The notes under the pieces: model-generated
Told to the model about the DNA's origin: nothing
Database searches by the model: none
The model's input: the letters and a program-made list of their open reading frames with translations, nothing else
Assembly: GCF_015670745.1 (NCBI RefSeq)
Contig: NZ_JADPCH010000009.1
Coordinates: forward strand, 1-64,000
Source: Collinsella aerofaciens
Lineage (GTDB): Bacteria; Actinomycetota; Coriobacteriia; Coriobacteriales; Coriobacteriaceae
Length of the DNA: 64,000 nucleotides
Reading direction: 5' to 3'
Position numbers and translations under genes: made by a program
Shown here: positions 32,644 through 41,613 of the stretch, piece by piece
Position numbering within the stretch: the stretch's first letter is position 1
Layout: the number at the start of each line of letters is the position of its first letter

Positions 32644-33351
32644 TTACTCAGCCAGGAAGTCACGCTGGACAGCGGGATCGACCTTGACTCCAGGGCCCAT
32701 GGTGGAAGACACGGAGATGGACTTGACGTACTTGCCCTTAGCAGAAGAGGGCTTGACGCGCAGAATCTCGGTGTACAGGGCAGCGTAGTTCTCGACGAGC
32801 TGCTGCTCAGAGAAGGACTTCTTGCCCAGGGGCACGTGGCAGATGCCGTAGCGGTCGGCGCGGTACTCAACGCGGCCGGCCTTGAGCTCGGAGACCATCT
32901 TGGCGACGTCCATGGTCACGGTGCCGAGCTTGGGGTTCGGCATGAGGCCACGGGGACCAAGGATCTTACCGATGCGGCCAACCTTGGCCATCATGTTCGG
33001 CGTAGCGATAGCGGCGTCGAAGTTGATCTCGCCCTTCTGAATCTGGGCGACAAGCTCGTCGGAACCGATGATGTCGGCGCCGGCAGCCTCAGCCTCACGG
33101 GCCTTCTCGCCCTCGGCGAAGACGGCAACACGAACGGTCTTGCCGGTGCCGTGGGGCAGGGAGATGGAACCACGGATGTTCTGGTCAGCCTTACGAGTAT
33201 CGATGCCCAGACGGAAGTGAGCCTCGACGGTCTCGTCGAACTTGGCGGTGTCGAGCTCCTTGATGAGCTTGGCAGCCTGAAGGGGGGTGTAGAGCGTGGC
33301 GCGGTCGATCTTCTCGGCAGCGTCGTTATAGCTCTTACCATGCTTAGCCAT
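32644..33351 (-). CDS. rplA: Ribosomal protein L1
   Basis: A 235-residue large-subunit protein that forms the mobile L1 stalk. Family segments include [68 protein letters not shown] and [17 protein letters not shown]. The ATG at 33351 lies eight bases after AGGAGGTA, better placed than the ATG two codons upstream. It follows rplK by 117 nt; L1 often represses the L11-L1 operon. The normal next genes, rplJL, are not downstream. Confidence 0.97.
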   Translation of the reverse strand: MAKHGKSYNDAAEKIDRATLYTPLQAAKLIKELDTAKFDETVEAHFRLGIDTRKADQNIRGSISLPHGTGKTVRVAVFAEGEKAREAEAAGADIIGSDELVAQIQKGEINFDAAIATPNMMAKVGRIGKILGPRGLMPNPKLGTVTMDVAKMVSELKAGRVEYRADRYGICHVPLGKKSFSEQQLVENYAALYTEILRVKPSSAKGKYVKSISVSSTMGPGVKVDPAVQRDFLAE

Positions 33352-33468
33352 GTGCATTACCTCCTGTGGTTAAACGGGCGTGAGCCCTCCCACATCGTAT
33401 CGTGTGCCCTATTGCACACATTTAACGGGCGCCCCGGTCGGAGCACCCGCCGTTACCATAAGAAATCG

Positions 33469-33897
33469 CTACTCAGCGATGGTGACGCCCATGGAACGGG
33501 CGGTACCGGCGATGATCTTCTTGGCGGCGTCAATGTCGTTGGCATTGAGGTCCGGCATCTTGATCTCGGCGATCTTGGTGAGCTGCTCCTGGGAGAGCTG
33601 ACCAACCTTGTCAGCCTGGGGCTTAGCGGAACCAGACTTGAGGTTCAGCTCCTTCTTGATAAGGTGAGCCGCCGGCGGGGTCTTGGTGATGAAGGAGAAG
33701 GACTTGTCCTCGTAGACAGAGATCTCAACGGGGATGATGTCACCCTTCTTGTCCTGCGTCTCGGCGTTAAAGGCCTGGCAGAACTGCATGATGTTCACGC
33801 CAGCAGCGCCCAGGGCGGGGCCGACGGGAGGAGCAGGGTTTGCTGCACCAGCAGGAATCTGGAGCTTAATGACGTTGGCAACCTTCTTCTCAGCCAT
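33469..33897 (-). CDS. rplK: Ribosomal protein L11
   Basis: A 142-residue protein of the GTPase-associated centre. The N-terminal segment [21 protein letters not shown], with the proline pair tied to thiostrepton sensitivity, and the C-terminal rRNA-binding part ([26 protein letters not shown]) are complete. The ATG at 33897 is seven bases from AAAGGA. It lies between nusG and rplA as in most bacteria. Confidence 0.97.
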   Translation of the reverse strand: MAEKKVANVIKLQIPAGAANPAPPVGPALGAAGVNIMQFCQAFNAETQDKKGDIIPVEISVYEDKSFSFITKTPPAAHLIKKELNLKSGSAKPQADKVGQLSQEQLTKIAEIKMPDLNANDIDAAKKIIAGTARSMGVTIAE

Positions 33898-34017
33898 GGT
33901 CATTCCTTTCGAATCACGAGTGTGAAGTACTTGCTATATCGTAAGCACGCACGTGTTAGAAGCACTCCTGAGATGAGCAGTCACAGAAGAAGCACGCTCG
34001 CGCGAACGGACGAAAAC

Positions 34018-34554
34018 TTAAGCGATGACAGCGACCTGGTTAAAGTCGAGCTCGACCGGCGTCTCGCGGCCAAAGATCATCAGCGTGACCTTGAGCTTGC
34101 CAGCCTCGGTGTTAACCTCGGAGACCTTGCCATCAAAGTCGGTAAGCGGGCCATCGGTGACGCGGACGGACGTACCGACCTCAATATCAACCGAGGTGCG
34201 CTTGGGCGAATCGCCCTTACCGGGACGACGAGTCATCTTGTTGTACTCGTCGCGGGAAAGCGGAGCGGGCTTGCCGTTGCCGCCTAGGAAACCGGTGACG
34301 CCAGGCGTGTTACGAACACACGTCCAAGCATCATCATCCATCTCCATGCGGACAAGGACATAACCCGGGAAAATCTTGGAATCCTTGGTCTCACGCTTGC
34401 CACCCTCTTTAATCTCGGTGACACGCTCCATAGGAATCTCGATATCAAAGATACGGTCCTGCATGCCCATAGTCTCGATTCGATGCTCGAGATCGGACTT
34501 AACACGGTTCTCGTATCCAGAGTAAGTGTGAACGACGTACCAACGCTTAGACAT
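34018..34554 (-). CDS. nusG: Transcription elongation/antitermination factor NusG
   Basis: A 178-residue protein that binds RNA polymerase through its N-terminal domain ([45 protein letters not shown]) and Rho or ribosomal protein S10 through its C-terminal KOW domain ([19 protein letters not shown]). A linker of about 25 residues rich in Arg and Lys separates the two. It is three bases downstream of the secE stop codon. Confidence 0.97.
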   Translation of the reverse strand: MSKRWYVVHTYSGYENRVKSDLEHRIETMGMQDRIFDIEIPMERVTEIKEGGKRETKDSKIFPGYVLVRMEMDDDAWTCVRNTPGVTGFLGGNGKPAPLSRDEYNKMTRRPGKGDSPKRTSVDIEVGTSVRVTDGPLTDFDGKVSEVNTEAGKLKVTLMIFGRETPVELDFNQVAVIA

Positions 34555-34557
34555 GGT

Positions 34558-34896
34558 TTAGCCCCTCAATCCAGAGAACAGAGCAAGAGCCTCGCCAAAG
34601 CCAGCATCGAGCAGAGCGATGACGACGCCGACGACGATCAGAGAAGCGCAAACGACGACCGAGTAGTTCACGAGCTCCTTCTTATCGGGCCACGTGACAC
34701 GCTTCATCTCGGACTTGACCGAAGCGAAATACTTCTTGGTGCGGGCGAAGAAACCAGGCTTCTCGTTCTTCTTGGACTTCGCAGCCTTCTCGTTCTTCTT
34801 GGCAACGGCCTTCTTGGCCTCAACCTTGGAGTTGGCGGCAGCGTTGTTGGCAGGCGCCTGCTGCTGAGCCTTCTTCTTGTTCTTCTTGTTGGCCAT
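34558..34896 (-). CDS. secE: Preprotein translocase subunit SecE
   Basis: A 112-residue SecE with an unusually long, Lys/Ala-rich N-terminal part (about 55 residues of KK, QQ and NEK repeats), followed by the conserved amphipathic helix FFARTKKYFASVKSEMKRVTWPDKKELVNYS and a single membrane helix. It is the essential clamp of the SecYEG channel. It is the first gene of secE-nusG, just downstream of tRNA-Trp. Confidence 0.93.
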   Translation of the reverse strand: MANKKNKKKAQQQAPANNAAANSKVEAKKAVAKKNEKAAKSKKNEKPGFFARTKKYFASVKSEMKRVTWPDKKELVNYSVVVCASLIVVGVVIALLDAGFGEALALFSGLRG

Positions 34897-34972
34897 TTGG
34901 GTTACCTCCGCGCAATGCGCTTATACATGAGTAAACCGTAAGCCCCCAATTGGGAGCTTACGGAATAATGAC

Positions 34973-35048
34973 TGGCACGCCAGGAAGGACTCGAACCCTC
35001 AACACTCGGTTTTGGAGACCGATGCTCTACCAATTGAACTACTGGCGT
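34973..35048 (-). tRNA. trnW: tRNA-Trp (CCA anticodon)
   Basis: A 76-nt cloverleaf: acceptor ACGCCAG/CTGGCGT, D stem GTTC/GAGC, anticodon stem TCGGT/ACCGA with loop CTCCAAA, T stem GAGGG/CCTTC, and encoded CCA. It lies between rpmG and secE, its usual place in many actinobacteria and Firmicutes. Confidence 0.97.
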
Positions 35049-35061
35049 ATGTGACTAGAGA

Positions 35062-35211
35062 CTAGCGAGTCTCTTTGTGCAGCGTGTGGTGACGGCACCA
35101 GGGGCAATACTTCTTGATCTCCATACGATCAGGCATGGTCGACTTGTTCTTGGTGGTCGTATAGTTGCGGCGCTTGCACTCAGTGCACGCAAGAGTAACT
35201 AGAGTACGCAT
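35062..35211 (-). CDS. rpmG: Ribosomal protein L33
   Basis: A 49-residue protein read on the minus strand: [17 protein letters not shown], then [18 protein letters not shown] and [14 protein letters not shown]. Both zinc CxxC pairs (CTEC and CPWC) are kept, so this is the zinc-containing form. It is directly upstream of tRNA-Trp and secE. It is too short to stand out among other frames, but family match and context make it secure. Confidence 0.95.
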   Translation of the reverse strand: MRTLVTLACTECKRRNYTTTKNKSTMPDRMEIKKYCPWCRHHTLHKETR

Positions 35212-35427
35212 GTATCCTGAACCTTTCATTTCCGCCCCGTACGGGCACGAGTTGTTACTTTATCAGCTCCACGTAAGTGCTGTCAATGAAAACCTCGAGT
35301 CAATTGGTTCTCGGTGGATCCATTCATATTTGGAACACATCAATGAAGCCATCGAGATCTAATCGACGGTGCATCCAGGACCATTGTCGATCCTCTCGAC
35401 ACCAGCAACGGCTCAATATCCATTGCA

Positions 35428-35463
35428 GAAAAGAACCCGGCACCCATATAAGTGCCGGGTTCT
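35428..35463 (-). terminator. Rho-independent terminator of tuf
   Basis: AGAACCCGGCAC (35432-35443) pairs exactly with GTGCCGGGTTCT (35452-35463); TTTTC follows on the minus strand. It begins 27 nt past the tuf stop codon. The 216 bases between it and rpmG show nothing else. Confidence 0.92.
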
Positions 35464-35490
35464 CTAAGTCAGCTATATCAAAGAGCTAAT

Positions 35491-36681
35491 TTACTCAATG
35501 ATCGTGGAGACGATGCCCGAACCGACGGTGTGGCCACCCTCGCGGATAGCGAAGCGCAGGCCCTCCTCCATGGCGATCGGGTGGATGAGGTCGCCCTCGA
35601 TGGTGATGTGGTCACCAGGCATAGCCATCTCGGTGCCCTCGGGGAGCTTGACCGTACCGGTAACGTCGGTGGTACGGAAGTAGAACTGAGGACGATAACC
35701 ATCGAAGAACGGGGTGTGACGGCCGCCCTCCTCCTTGGTCAGAACGTAGATCTCACCGGTGAACATGGTGTGCGGGGTAACCGAACCGGGCTTGCAGAGA
35801 ACCTGGCCGCGCTCGATGTCCTCGCGCTTGATGCCGCGGAGCAGCAGACCGACGTTGTCGCCAGCCTCGCAGAAGTCCATGGACTTACGGAACATCTCGA
35901 TACCGGTAACGACGGTGTTCTGGGTATCCTTGATGCCGACGATCTCGACGGGCTCGTTGAGCTTGAGCTCACCGCGCTCGACACGGCCGGTAGCAACGGT
36001 ACCACGGCCGGAGATGGTCATAACGTCCTCAACGGCCATCAGGAAGGGGAGGTCGTTGTTACGAGCAGGCGTCGGGATGTACTCGTCGACGGCCTTCATG
36101 AGCTCGCGGATAGCGTCCATCCACTTGGCGTCGCCCTCGAGAGCGCCCAGAGCGGAACCACGGATGACGGGAATGTCGTCGCCGGGGAAATCGTACTCGG
36201 AGAGGAGCTCACGGGTCTCCATCTCGACGAGGTCGATGAGCTCGTCATCGTCGACCATGTCGCACTTGTTCAGGAAGACGACGATGTAGGGAACGCCGAC
36301 CTGACGGGCGAGCAGGATGTGCTCGCGGGTCTGAGCCATGGGGCCGTCGGTAGCGGCGATGACCAGGATAGCGCCGTCCATCTGAGCAGCACCGGAGATC
36401 ATGTTCTTGACGTAGTCAGCGTGGCCCGGGCAGTCAACGTGAGCGTAGTGACGGGCAGCAGTCTCGTACTCGACGTGGGAGACGGAGATCGTAATGCCGC
36501 GCTCGCGCTCCTCGGGAGCCTTGTCGATGTTCTCGAACGCAGTGAAGTCAGCCTTGCAGCCCTCGGTCTCGGAGAGAACCTTGGTGATGGCAGCGGTCAG
36601 CGTGGTCTTGCCGTGGTCGACGTGACCAATGGTGCCGATGTTAACATGCGGCTTAGTGCGCTCAAACTTCTCTTTGGCCAT
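35491..36681 (-). CDS. tuf: Elongation factor Tu
   Basis: The GTPase that brings aminoacyl-tRNA to the ribosome, 396 residues. G motifs GHVDHGKTT (19-27), DCPGHADY and NKCDMVDD, plus the effector segment ([17 protein letters not shown]) are complete. The domain 2 signature [13 protein letters not shown] and the domain 3 end [13 protein letters not shown] are canonical. Here tuf is not joined to rpsL-rpsG-fusA; it stands between a tRNA cluster and rpmG. Confidence 0.98.
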   Translation of the reverse strand: MAKEKFERTKPHVNIGTIGHVDHGKTTLTAAITKVLSETEGCKADFTAFENIDKAPEERERGITISVSHVEYETAARHYAHVDCPGHADYVKNMISGAAQMDGAILVIAATDGPMAQTREHILLARQVGVPYIVVFLNKCDMVDDDELIDLVEMETRELLSEYDFPGDDIPVIRGSALGALEGDAKWMDAIRELMKAVDEYIPTPARNNDLPFLMAVEDVMTISGRGTVATGRVERGELKLNEPVEIVGIKDTQNTVVTGIEMFRKSMDFCEAGDNVGLLLRGIKREDIERGQVLCKPGSVTPHTMFTGEIYVLTKEEGGRHTPFFDGYRPQFYFRTTDVTGTVKLPEGTEMAMPGDHITIEGDLIHPIAMEEGLRFAIREGGHTVGSGIVSTIIE

Positions 36682-36777
36682 AAAGCCCTCCTCTTAACAG
36701 GTCGTCCCCGGACGGGACTTTGCCTTTATACCATAGTGGCCTCTCAACATACTATTGAGAAGCCACCGTGTTACCTA

Positions 36778-36854
36778 TGGTAGCGGTGACTGGATTCGAA
36801 CCAGTGACGCCACGGGTATGAACCGTGTGCTCTAACCAACTGAGCTACACCGCC
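36778..36854 (-). tRNA. trnM: tRNA-Met (CAT anticodon, elongator type)
   Basis: A 77-nt tRNA: acceptor GGCGGTG/CACCGCT, anticodon stem CACGG/CCGTG with loop TTCATAC, T stem ACTGG/CCAGT, encoded CCA. The first acceptor pair can form (G-T), unlike initiator tRNA, so it is probably the elongator; a CAT tRNA modified to read Ile ATA is a lesser option. Confidence 0.93.
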
Positions 36855-36857
36855 GGA

Positions 36858-36933
36858 TGGAGCCTGCAACCAGACTTGAACTGGTGACCTCTTCGTTACC
36901 AACGAAGTGCTCTACCGACTGAGCTATACAGGC
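36858..36933 (-). tRNA. trnT: tRNA-Thr (GGT anticodon)
   Basis: A 76-nt tRNA: acceptor GCCTGTA/TGCAGGC, anticodon stem CTTCG/CGAAG with loop TTGGTAA, T stem ACCAG/CTGGT, encoded CCA. It lies three bases from tRNA-Met in the cluster upstream of tuf. Confidence 0.96.
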
Positions 36934-36943
36934 ACTTGACGGG

Positions 36944-37025
36944 TGGGAGCTATAGGATTCGAACCTATGTAGGCAGAGCCAACGGGTTTACAGCCCGTCC
37001 CCATTAACCACTCGGGCAAACTCCC
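36944..37025 (-). tRNA. trnY: tRNA-Tyr (GTA anticodon), CCA not encoded
   Basis: A class II tRNA of 82 nt: acceptor GGGAGTT/AGCTCCC, anticodon stem ACGGG/CCCGT with loop CTGTAAA, long variable arm GGCTC/TGCC type, T stem ATAGG/CCTAT. The discriminator A is followed by CCC, so the terminal A must be added by the CCA-adding enzyme, unlike its two neighbours. Confidence 0.94.
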
Positions 37026-37333
37026 AATCGTTCAAGTATCCGCAGGTCCTTTGGTCTTTTGGACCGCCGCCCCCGCGAACGAAGAAGATAATACGATGCC
37101 ACCTTGGTGGCTGTCAACGAAAACCTCTAGATACACGGTGCCGGGCGTATCTATATAGCCGTGACCTGCGGTTTTATTGAGTTTGGATATGAAGGACGGT
37201 GGATTTGGCTACGCTTGTGACATTTCACGAGGGAACACTTTGTCACGGTGGAGTACATCTGCAGCATCGACCTTCGATACCGACCCTCTTGCACTATTAC
37301 ATAGGTCACGATCGTGCTTCCACGGCACGTTCA
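37026..37333. other. Gap upstream of the tRNA cluster with no gene found
   Basis: This stretch must contain the promoter of the tRNA-tuf unit. I see no ORF with family support and no clear box pair. A small inverted match (AGATAC near 37130 and GTATCT near 37147) is the only local structure; the repeat described at 37334 follows. Confidence 0.4.
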
Positions 37334-37413
37334 AGCGTGGATAATCTCCCGCTTTTAGCGCGGCTCTAAGCCCAAAGCGGAGATTATCCACGCTCATTCT
37401 CCAGACGGGAGAA
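37334..37413. repeat. TTATCCACGCT element, copy 1 (hairpin form)
   Basis: AGCGTGGATAATCTCC (37334-37349) and GCTTT are inverted as AAAGC and GGAGATTATCCACGCT (37374-37394). The right arm then continues with CATTCTCCAGACGGGAGA. The 30-nt segment 37383-37412 recurs at 41434-41463 with four mismatches. Confidence 0.8.
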
Positions 37414-37424
37414 CTATAGAGCCG

Positions 37425-38261
37425 CTACTGCTCGGGCCAGACCAAAGTAGACCCATAGAGCGGCTCCCCCTTGGTGCAGGGGTAGCGACTCAAGTAACAC
37501 GACGATAGCAAGTCGAAGAAATAGGTCATGGCGTATTTCGAATAAACGCCGAGTCGGTCAATTCCGTTTCCCGCATTACCAAGACGATATACACGGTCAA
37601 AAGACCTCGATTTGTCATCGTTGCTAAACGCAGTAATTAGAATCTTCCTGCCCGAACGGCAATCAAGATACTCACGCGCCTGGGACGCAAATAGCCCGGA
37701 GACCGATACGAGAATTATCAATGACTGCGAAGCGTCTCCCATGTTTTTCAATTCCGCGACGTTAGCCCCAGCAACTATGCGAACTATCTTGCCCGCATAA
37801 AACATTTCCTGCTGAAATCGTACGAGATTGGCGCTCACATTATTGGTGCACCAGATTTCAACGTTTTTATGGCCATCAATTTCGTCGGCAAGGTGCTTAA
37901 TAGCGATATCGGACACGCCGCTTTCAACCTCAGCGAACATCTCGATCATGCGAACGTCGAGCTCTGCCCTGTACTCCTCGTAGCCAAATTCCTCCTCTCG
38001 ATGGCTTAAGTCGCTTGGAAAGACTGATTGAGTAAATGATTCTTTCAAATCGCTAAGAGACTGGTAGCCCAATCGATTGCAGAAACGACGAACAGCGGAA
38101 CGGGTCACGAATGCATCGCGGGTTATTGTGGCAACATTGATTTCGCTCGAACGCCTAATGTGAGCGATGAGATATCGAGCGATGGCGGCATCGTTTGACC
38201 CAAACTCGCTGTTGATGATGGAGCTAATGCGATTGAGCACATCGAAGTCATTGATATTCAC
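37425..38261 (-). CDS. RpiR/MurR-family transcriptional regulator
   Basis: A sugar-phosphate-responsive regulator of about 278 residues. The N-terminal HTH domain (ISSIINSEFGSNDAAIARYLIAH, ITRDAFVTRSAVRRFCNRLGYQSLSDLKE) is the RpiR type. The C-terminal half is a SIS-like sugar-phosphate-binding domain (VEIWCTNNVSANLVRFQQEMF, LIILVSVSGLF, ILITAFSND). The GTG at 38261 is preferred because AGAGGG lies six bases before it; an ATG at 38300 gives 13 more residues but has no ribosome site. It is divergent from the GH1/PTS genes, which it probably controls in response to a phosphorylated beta-glucoside. Confidence 0.87.
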   Translation of the reverse strand: MNINDFDVLNRISSIINSEFGSNDAAIARYLIAHIRRSSEINVATITRDAFVTRSAVRRFCNRLGYQSLSDLKESFTQSVFPSDLSHREEEFGYEEYRAELDVRMIEMFAEVESGVSDIAIKHLADEIDGHKNVEIWCTNNVSANLVRFQQEMFYAGKIVRIVAGANVAELKNMGDASQSLIILVSVSGLFASQAREYLDCRSGRKILITAFSNDDKSRSFDRVYRLGNAGNGIDRLGVYSKYAMTYFFDLLSSCYLSRYPCTKGEPLYGSTLVWPEQ

Positions 38262-38303
38262 GTGATCCCTCTTTCCGCTCTCCTCGAAATCATAGTTCAT
38301 TTA

Positions 38304-38341
38304 TTGAATCAAACAGCTTTGGTCGTTCTCCTATGATTCAA
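38304..38341. promoter_or_regulatory. Likely operator of the RpiR-type regulator
   Basis: TTGAATCA (38304-38311) and TGATTCAA (38334-38341) form a perfect 8-bp inverted repeat, centre to centre 30 bases apart, in the gap between the divergent regulator and GH1 genes. A TTGACG at 38347-38352 could be a -35 box. Binding is inferred only from position and symmetry. Confidence 0.55.
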
Positions 38342-38412
38342 ATCAGTTGACGTCATCTTAATCGTAATTCCGCCACACGTATCCACCGTGTTGAATGATG
38401 GAAAGGGGATTC

Positions 38413-39831
38413 ATGGGCAACGTGAACAACATCCCGTTTCTCTGGGGTTCCGCCACGGCGTCTTATCAGTGCGAGGGTGCCTGGAACGAAGACGGCAAAG
38501 GCCTTGGCGAGTGGGATTTCTTTAACCACACAAGCAATAAGAACATCAACCATGTTGACGGTGATGTATCTTGCGACTTCTACCATCGCTATGAAGAAGA
38601 TATCCGCATGATGAAAGAAGGCGGACAAAACACCTATCGCTTCTCTCTTTCATGGAGTCGAATCATCCCCACGGGTATCGGTGAAGTGAATGAAAAGGGT
38701 ATCGATTTTTATAATCGGGTCATTGATTGCTGCCTCGAAAATGGCATAGAGCCCAACGTTACGCTGTTCCATTACGATCTGCCATTCACGCTTGCTTGCA
38801 AAGGCGGATGGCTGAACAACGATATGGCAGAGTGGTTCTGCAAATACGCCAAGATTTGCTTTGAGCGCTTTGGAGACCGCGTCAAAATCTGGGCTACCGT
38901 TAACGAGCCGCATTTCTACAGCTACTGCGTAAACATGTTGGGCAACTATCCCCCCAATCGATCGCTCGACGTTCAGTCGTACATGCAGTTTCAGTACAAC
39001 CTGATGCGCGCAAGCGCACTCGCAGTCCGAGCATATCGTCAAATGGGCTACGACGGCATCATCGGCGCCGTCCACGATGGCGGCGTTGTCGAACTCGACC
39101 CGGCAACCGAGCACCCCGATGACGTATTTCGATACGCAGACTTTTTCGCCAATCGCATGATTCTGGCACCAGCACTTCAGGGTCAACTGCCGCCAGAAAT
39201 GGACGAAATCCTTGAAAAACTTGGCGTCTCGCTCTATCGATCCCCAAATGACGTAGAAGAATTCAGAGACGGTAAAGTCGATTTTATTGGACTCAACGTG
39301 TATTGCCGAGAGTATGTAACCGACTGGCACGGTGGAGAGCTTGCCGTTTCGGCGAACAATAAGGGCGGTTCGAGCAAAAAGGTCGAAGGAAAATGCATTG
39401 CGCCCTTGTTTGAAAGCGCCCGCGACAGCAATGTTCCCCGCAATAAATGGGGCCGCGAAATACTCCCAAGTTGCATGTATTCAACCATCATGGATGTCCA
39501 CGAGCGCTATGACGCGCCCCGCATCTTTATTACGGAAAACGGACATGGCGCCTATGAGCAACCAGACGCAGACGGAATAATCCACGATGATGACCGCATC
39601 GAGCTTCTGGGCCAGTTCATCGAGCACATGATGAGGGCTAAGCGCGACGGCGCGCGCGTTGAGGGCTACTACCTCTGGTCGACGATGGATCTGTATAGCT
39701 GGATCAACGGCTACGAAAAACGATACGGACTTGTCCATATCGACTTCGAGAACAATCTGGAGCGCACCCCCAAAAAGAGCTGGTATTGGTACCGAGACCT
39801 TATCTCGAAGTATCAGGAGCAGGAAGGTTAG
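38413..39831 (+). CDS. GH1 family 6-phospho-beta-glucosidase
   Basis: A cytoplasmic enzyme of 472 residues. FLWGSATASYQCEGAWNEDGKG at the N-terminus, the acid/base Glu in TVNEPH and the nucleophile Glu in ITENGHG are the GH1 marks. With a PTS permease directly downstream, the substrate is almost surely a phosphorylated beta-glucoside; a 6-phospho-beta-galactosidase remains possible. The ATG at 38413 follows AAAGGGG. The PTS gene begins nine bases after its stop codon. Confidence 0.92.
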   Translation: MGNVNNIPFLWGSATASYQCEGAWNEDGKGLGEWDFFNHTSNKNINHVDGDVSCDFYHRYEEDIRMMKEGGQNTYRFSLSWSRIIPTGIGEVNEKGIDFYNRVIDCCLENGIEPNVTLFHYDLPFTLACKGGWLNNDMAEWFCKYAKICFERFGDRVKIWATVNEPHFYSYCVNMLGNYPPNRSLDVQSYMQFQYNLMRASALAVRAYRQMGYDGIIGAVHDGGVVELDPATEHPDDVFRYADFFANRMILAPALQGQLPPEMDEILEKLGVSLYRSPNDVEEFRDGKVDFIGLNVYCREYVTDWHGGELAVSANNKGGSSKKVEGKCIAPLFESARDSNVPRNKWGREILPSCMYSTIMDVHERYDAPRIFITENGHGAYEQPDADGIIHDDDRIELLGQFIEHMMRAKRDGARVEGYYLWSTMDLYSWINGYEKRYGLVHIDFENNLERTPKKSWYWYRDLISKYQEQEG

Positions 39832-39840
39832 GAGAAAGAG

Positions 39841-41241
39841 ATGAAATATCAGGCAATGTCCGAAACAGTCCTAAAGGCTGTTGGCGGCAAAGAGAACATT
39901 ACATCGGTAACTCATTGTGCGACGCGCCTTCGCATCGACGCACGAGACACCTCGATCATCGATCTCCAGCTCGCCAAATCGGCTGACCAGGCGCTCGGGG
40001 CAGTAGTCAGCGGTGGCCAGCTTCAGGTGATCATCGGCCCCAACGTCACCGAGGCCTACAACGACTTCCTCGACTTCGCGGGAATCGAAGTCGGCGGTGG
40101 CACGGTTGCCGACGATGCCCAAACCGCCAAAGACCTTGCAGAAGGCATTAAAAGCGGTAACACCGCCATGGGCTTGATTGAGAAATTCGGGAACGTCTCT
40201 GCACAGGTATTCATGCCCATCGTCCCGGCGCTCATCGTTGGCGGACTCATTCTTTCGATCAAGAATCTCCTGGTCAATTATTGTGGATTGAGCACCGATA
40301 GCGGAACCGCCCAGGTTCTGCTGGCGATCTTCAGCGCCTCATTTAGCTTCCTGCCCGTTTACCTCGGCTATCAGCTCGCCGCCGTCATGAAGATGCAGCC
40401 TATCATGGGCGCACTGCTGGGCGCAATCATGATTAGCTCGTCTATTAGCGGTGCTGAGGGTCTCGACTTTCTTGGCATCCCCATCCCGACGAATGACTAC
40501 TCGAGCACGGTGGTGCCAATCGTACTGGGCGTTGTGTTCATGTACTTTGTTGATCGCGGTCTTCAGAAAATCATCCCCGACATTACCAAACTGTTCTTGA
40601 AGCCGCTGCTCACCATGATCATCGTCGTGCCTGTTGAGCTGATTATCCTCGGCCCCGCCGGCAGCATGATGGGCTACGCTCTGAGTGATGCCGCCACGTG
40701 GCTCATGGATAACGTGGCATTTATCGCTACTCCAATCCTTGCAGCCCTTAACCCCTATTTTGTCATGCTCGGTCTTGATAAGGCCTACATCGCGATCGAA
40801 GTTACGAGCTTGGCGCAGCTCGGCTGGGCGCCCATCATCTTTGGCTTCATCTCAAACCTCTGCATTGGCGGCACGAGTCTCGCCTTGGCAACTGCAATGA
40901 AAGGCAACAAGGAGAAGAGAGGTATGGTCACCACGGTTGCCGTCACCGCACTCTGTGGCGTAACTGAGCCCGCATTTTACGGCTGCCTCATCGAGCGTCC
41001 CCGCCTGCTTGTCGGCACAGCAATCGGCGCCCTCTGCGCGGGACTCCCTGCAGGCATCTTCGTCCTGAAGGAGTATGTTGCGGGAGCATGCCCCGGTCTT
41101 CTTTCTGCGCTGATCTTTATCGCTCCCGATGGATCCATGGGCAACTTCGTACTGGCGTGCGTTGTCGCCGTCATCGCCATCGTTGTCTCGTTCATCGCTG
41201 CACGCGTGATCATCAAGAAGAATCCCAACTATATTGAGTAG
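39841..41241 (+). CDS. PTS beta-glucoside-type transporter, EIIBC component
   Basis: A 466-residue permease. The EIIB domain (1-80) has its phosphocysteine in VTHCATRLR (Cys26); GGQLQVIIGP closes the domain. After a linker of about 35 residues, the EIIC domain (about 105-455) has roughly ten helices with VGGLILSIKNL, GALLGAIMISSS and GVTEPAFYGCL. No EIIA domain is attached, while many beta-glucoside permeases are EIIBCA fusions, so phosphate must come from another protein, plausibly the EIIA at 22.3 kb. It is co-transcribed with the GH1 gene (AGGAGAAAGAG before the ATG). Confidence 0.93.
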   Translation: MKYQAMSETVLKAVGGKENITSVTHCATRLRIDARDTSIIDLQLAKSADQALGAVVSGGQLQVIIGPNVTEAYNDFLDFAGIEVGGGTVADDAQTAKDLAEGIKSGNTAMGLIEKFGNVSAQVFMPIVPALIVGGLILSIKNLLVNYCGLSTDSGTAQVLLAIFSASFSFLPVYLGYQLAAVMKMQPIMGALLGAIMISSSISGAEGLDFLGIPIPTNDYSSTVVPIVLGVVFMYFVDRGLQKIIPDITKLFLKPLLTMIIVVPVELIILGPAGSMMGYALSDAATWLMDNVAFIATPILAALNPYFVMLGLDKAYIAIEVTSLAQLGWAPIIFGFISNLCIGGTSLALATAMKGNKEKRGMVTTVAVTALCGVTEPAFYGCLIERPRLLVGTAIGALCAGLPAGIFVLKEYVAGACPGLLSALIFIAPDGSMGNFVLACVVAVIAIVVSFIAARVIIKKNPNYIE

Positions 41242-41342
41242 ATGCCCGCTGCTTGCATTGGGGACATCCTCGGCAGACCATTAGCAAGAACCCAAGAAGT
41301 CCCTTAGGAGCTCGATTAATCCATTCGGATTCCTCAGGCACA

Positions 41343-41382
41343 AACGACCCCGATTCCACAATGAAATCGGGGTCGTTGTTTC
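41343..41382 (+). terminator. Rho-independent terminator of the GH1-PTS operon
   Basis: AACGACCCCGATT (41343-41355) pairs exactly with AATCGGGGTCGTT (41365-41377), followed by GTTTC. It is 102 nt past the PTS stop codon. Confidence 0.88.
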
Positions 41383-41433
41383 TAAAGCCTTCGATAGACA
41401 ATCGGTGTTTACCTTAGCTCCCTATCCAAGTTA

Positions 41434-41464
41434 ATTATCCACGCTCGTTCTCCGGTCGGAAGAT
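41434..41464. repeat. TTATCCACGCT element, copy 2
   Basis: ATTATCCACGCTCGTTCTCC followed by GGTCGGAAGA matches 37383-37412 with four mismatches in 30. A shorter echo, AATCCACGCTCGAG, follows near 41487. The left, inverted arm seen in copy 1 is absent. Confidence 0.75.
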
Positions 41465-41533
41465 TTTCTTCTCTCGCGTGTCCAGAAATCCACGCTCGAG
41501 CAGAACATCCAGGTCCGCACCCGCCCTTGTCTC

Positions 41534-41580
41534 GATCTGTAACAGCAAGAGGCCTATTCCGCTTCTACATGTTACAGATC
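41534..41580. repeat. ATCTGTAACA inverted-repeat unit, copy 1
   Basis: GATCTGTAACA (41534-41544) and TGTTACAGATC (41570-41580) form perfect 11-bp arms of a 47-nt unit. The 25-nt centre differs from that of copy 2, which begins exactly 80 bases downstream. No gene overlaps; the whole stretch 41383-41774 between the terminator and tRNA-Thr contains only these repeats. Confidence 0.85.
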
Positions 41581-41613
41581 AAGATATTCCTAAAACACCC
41601 TAAGTTTCATCTC

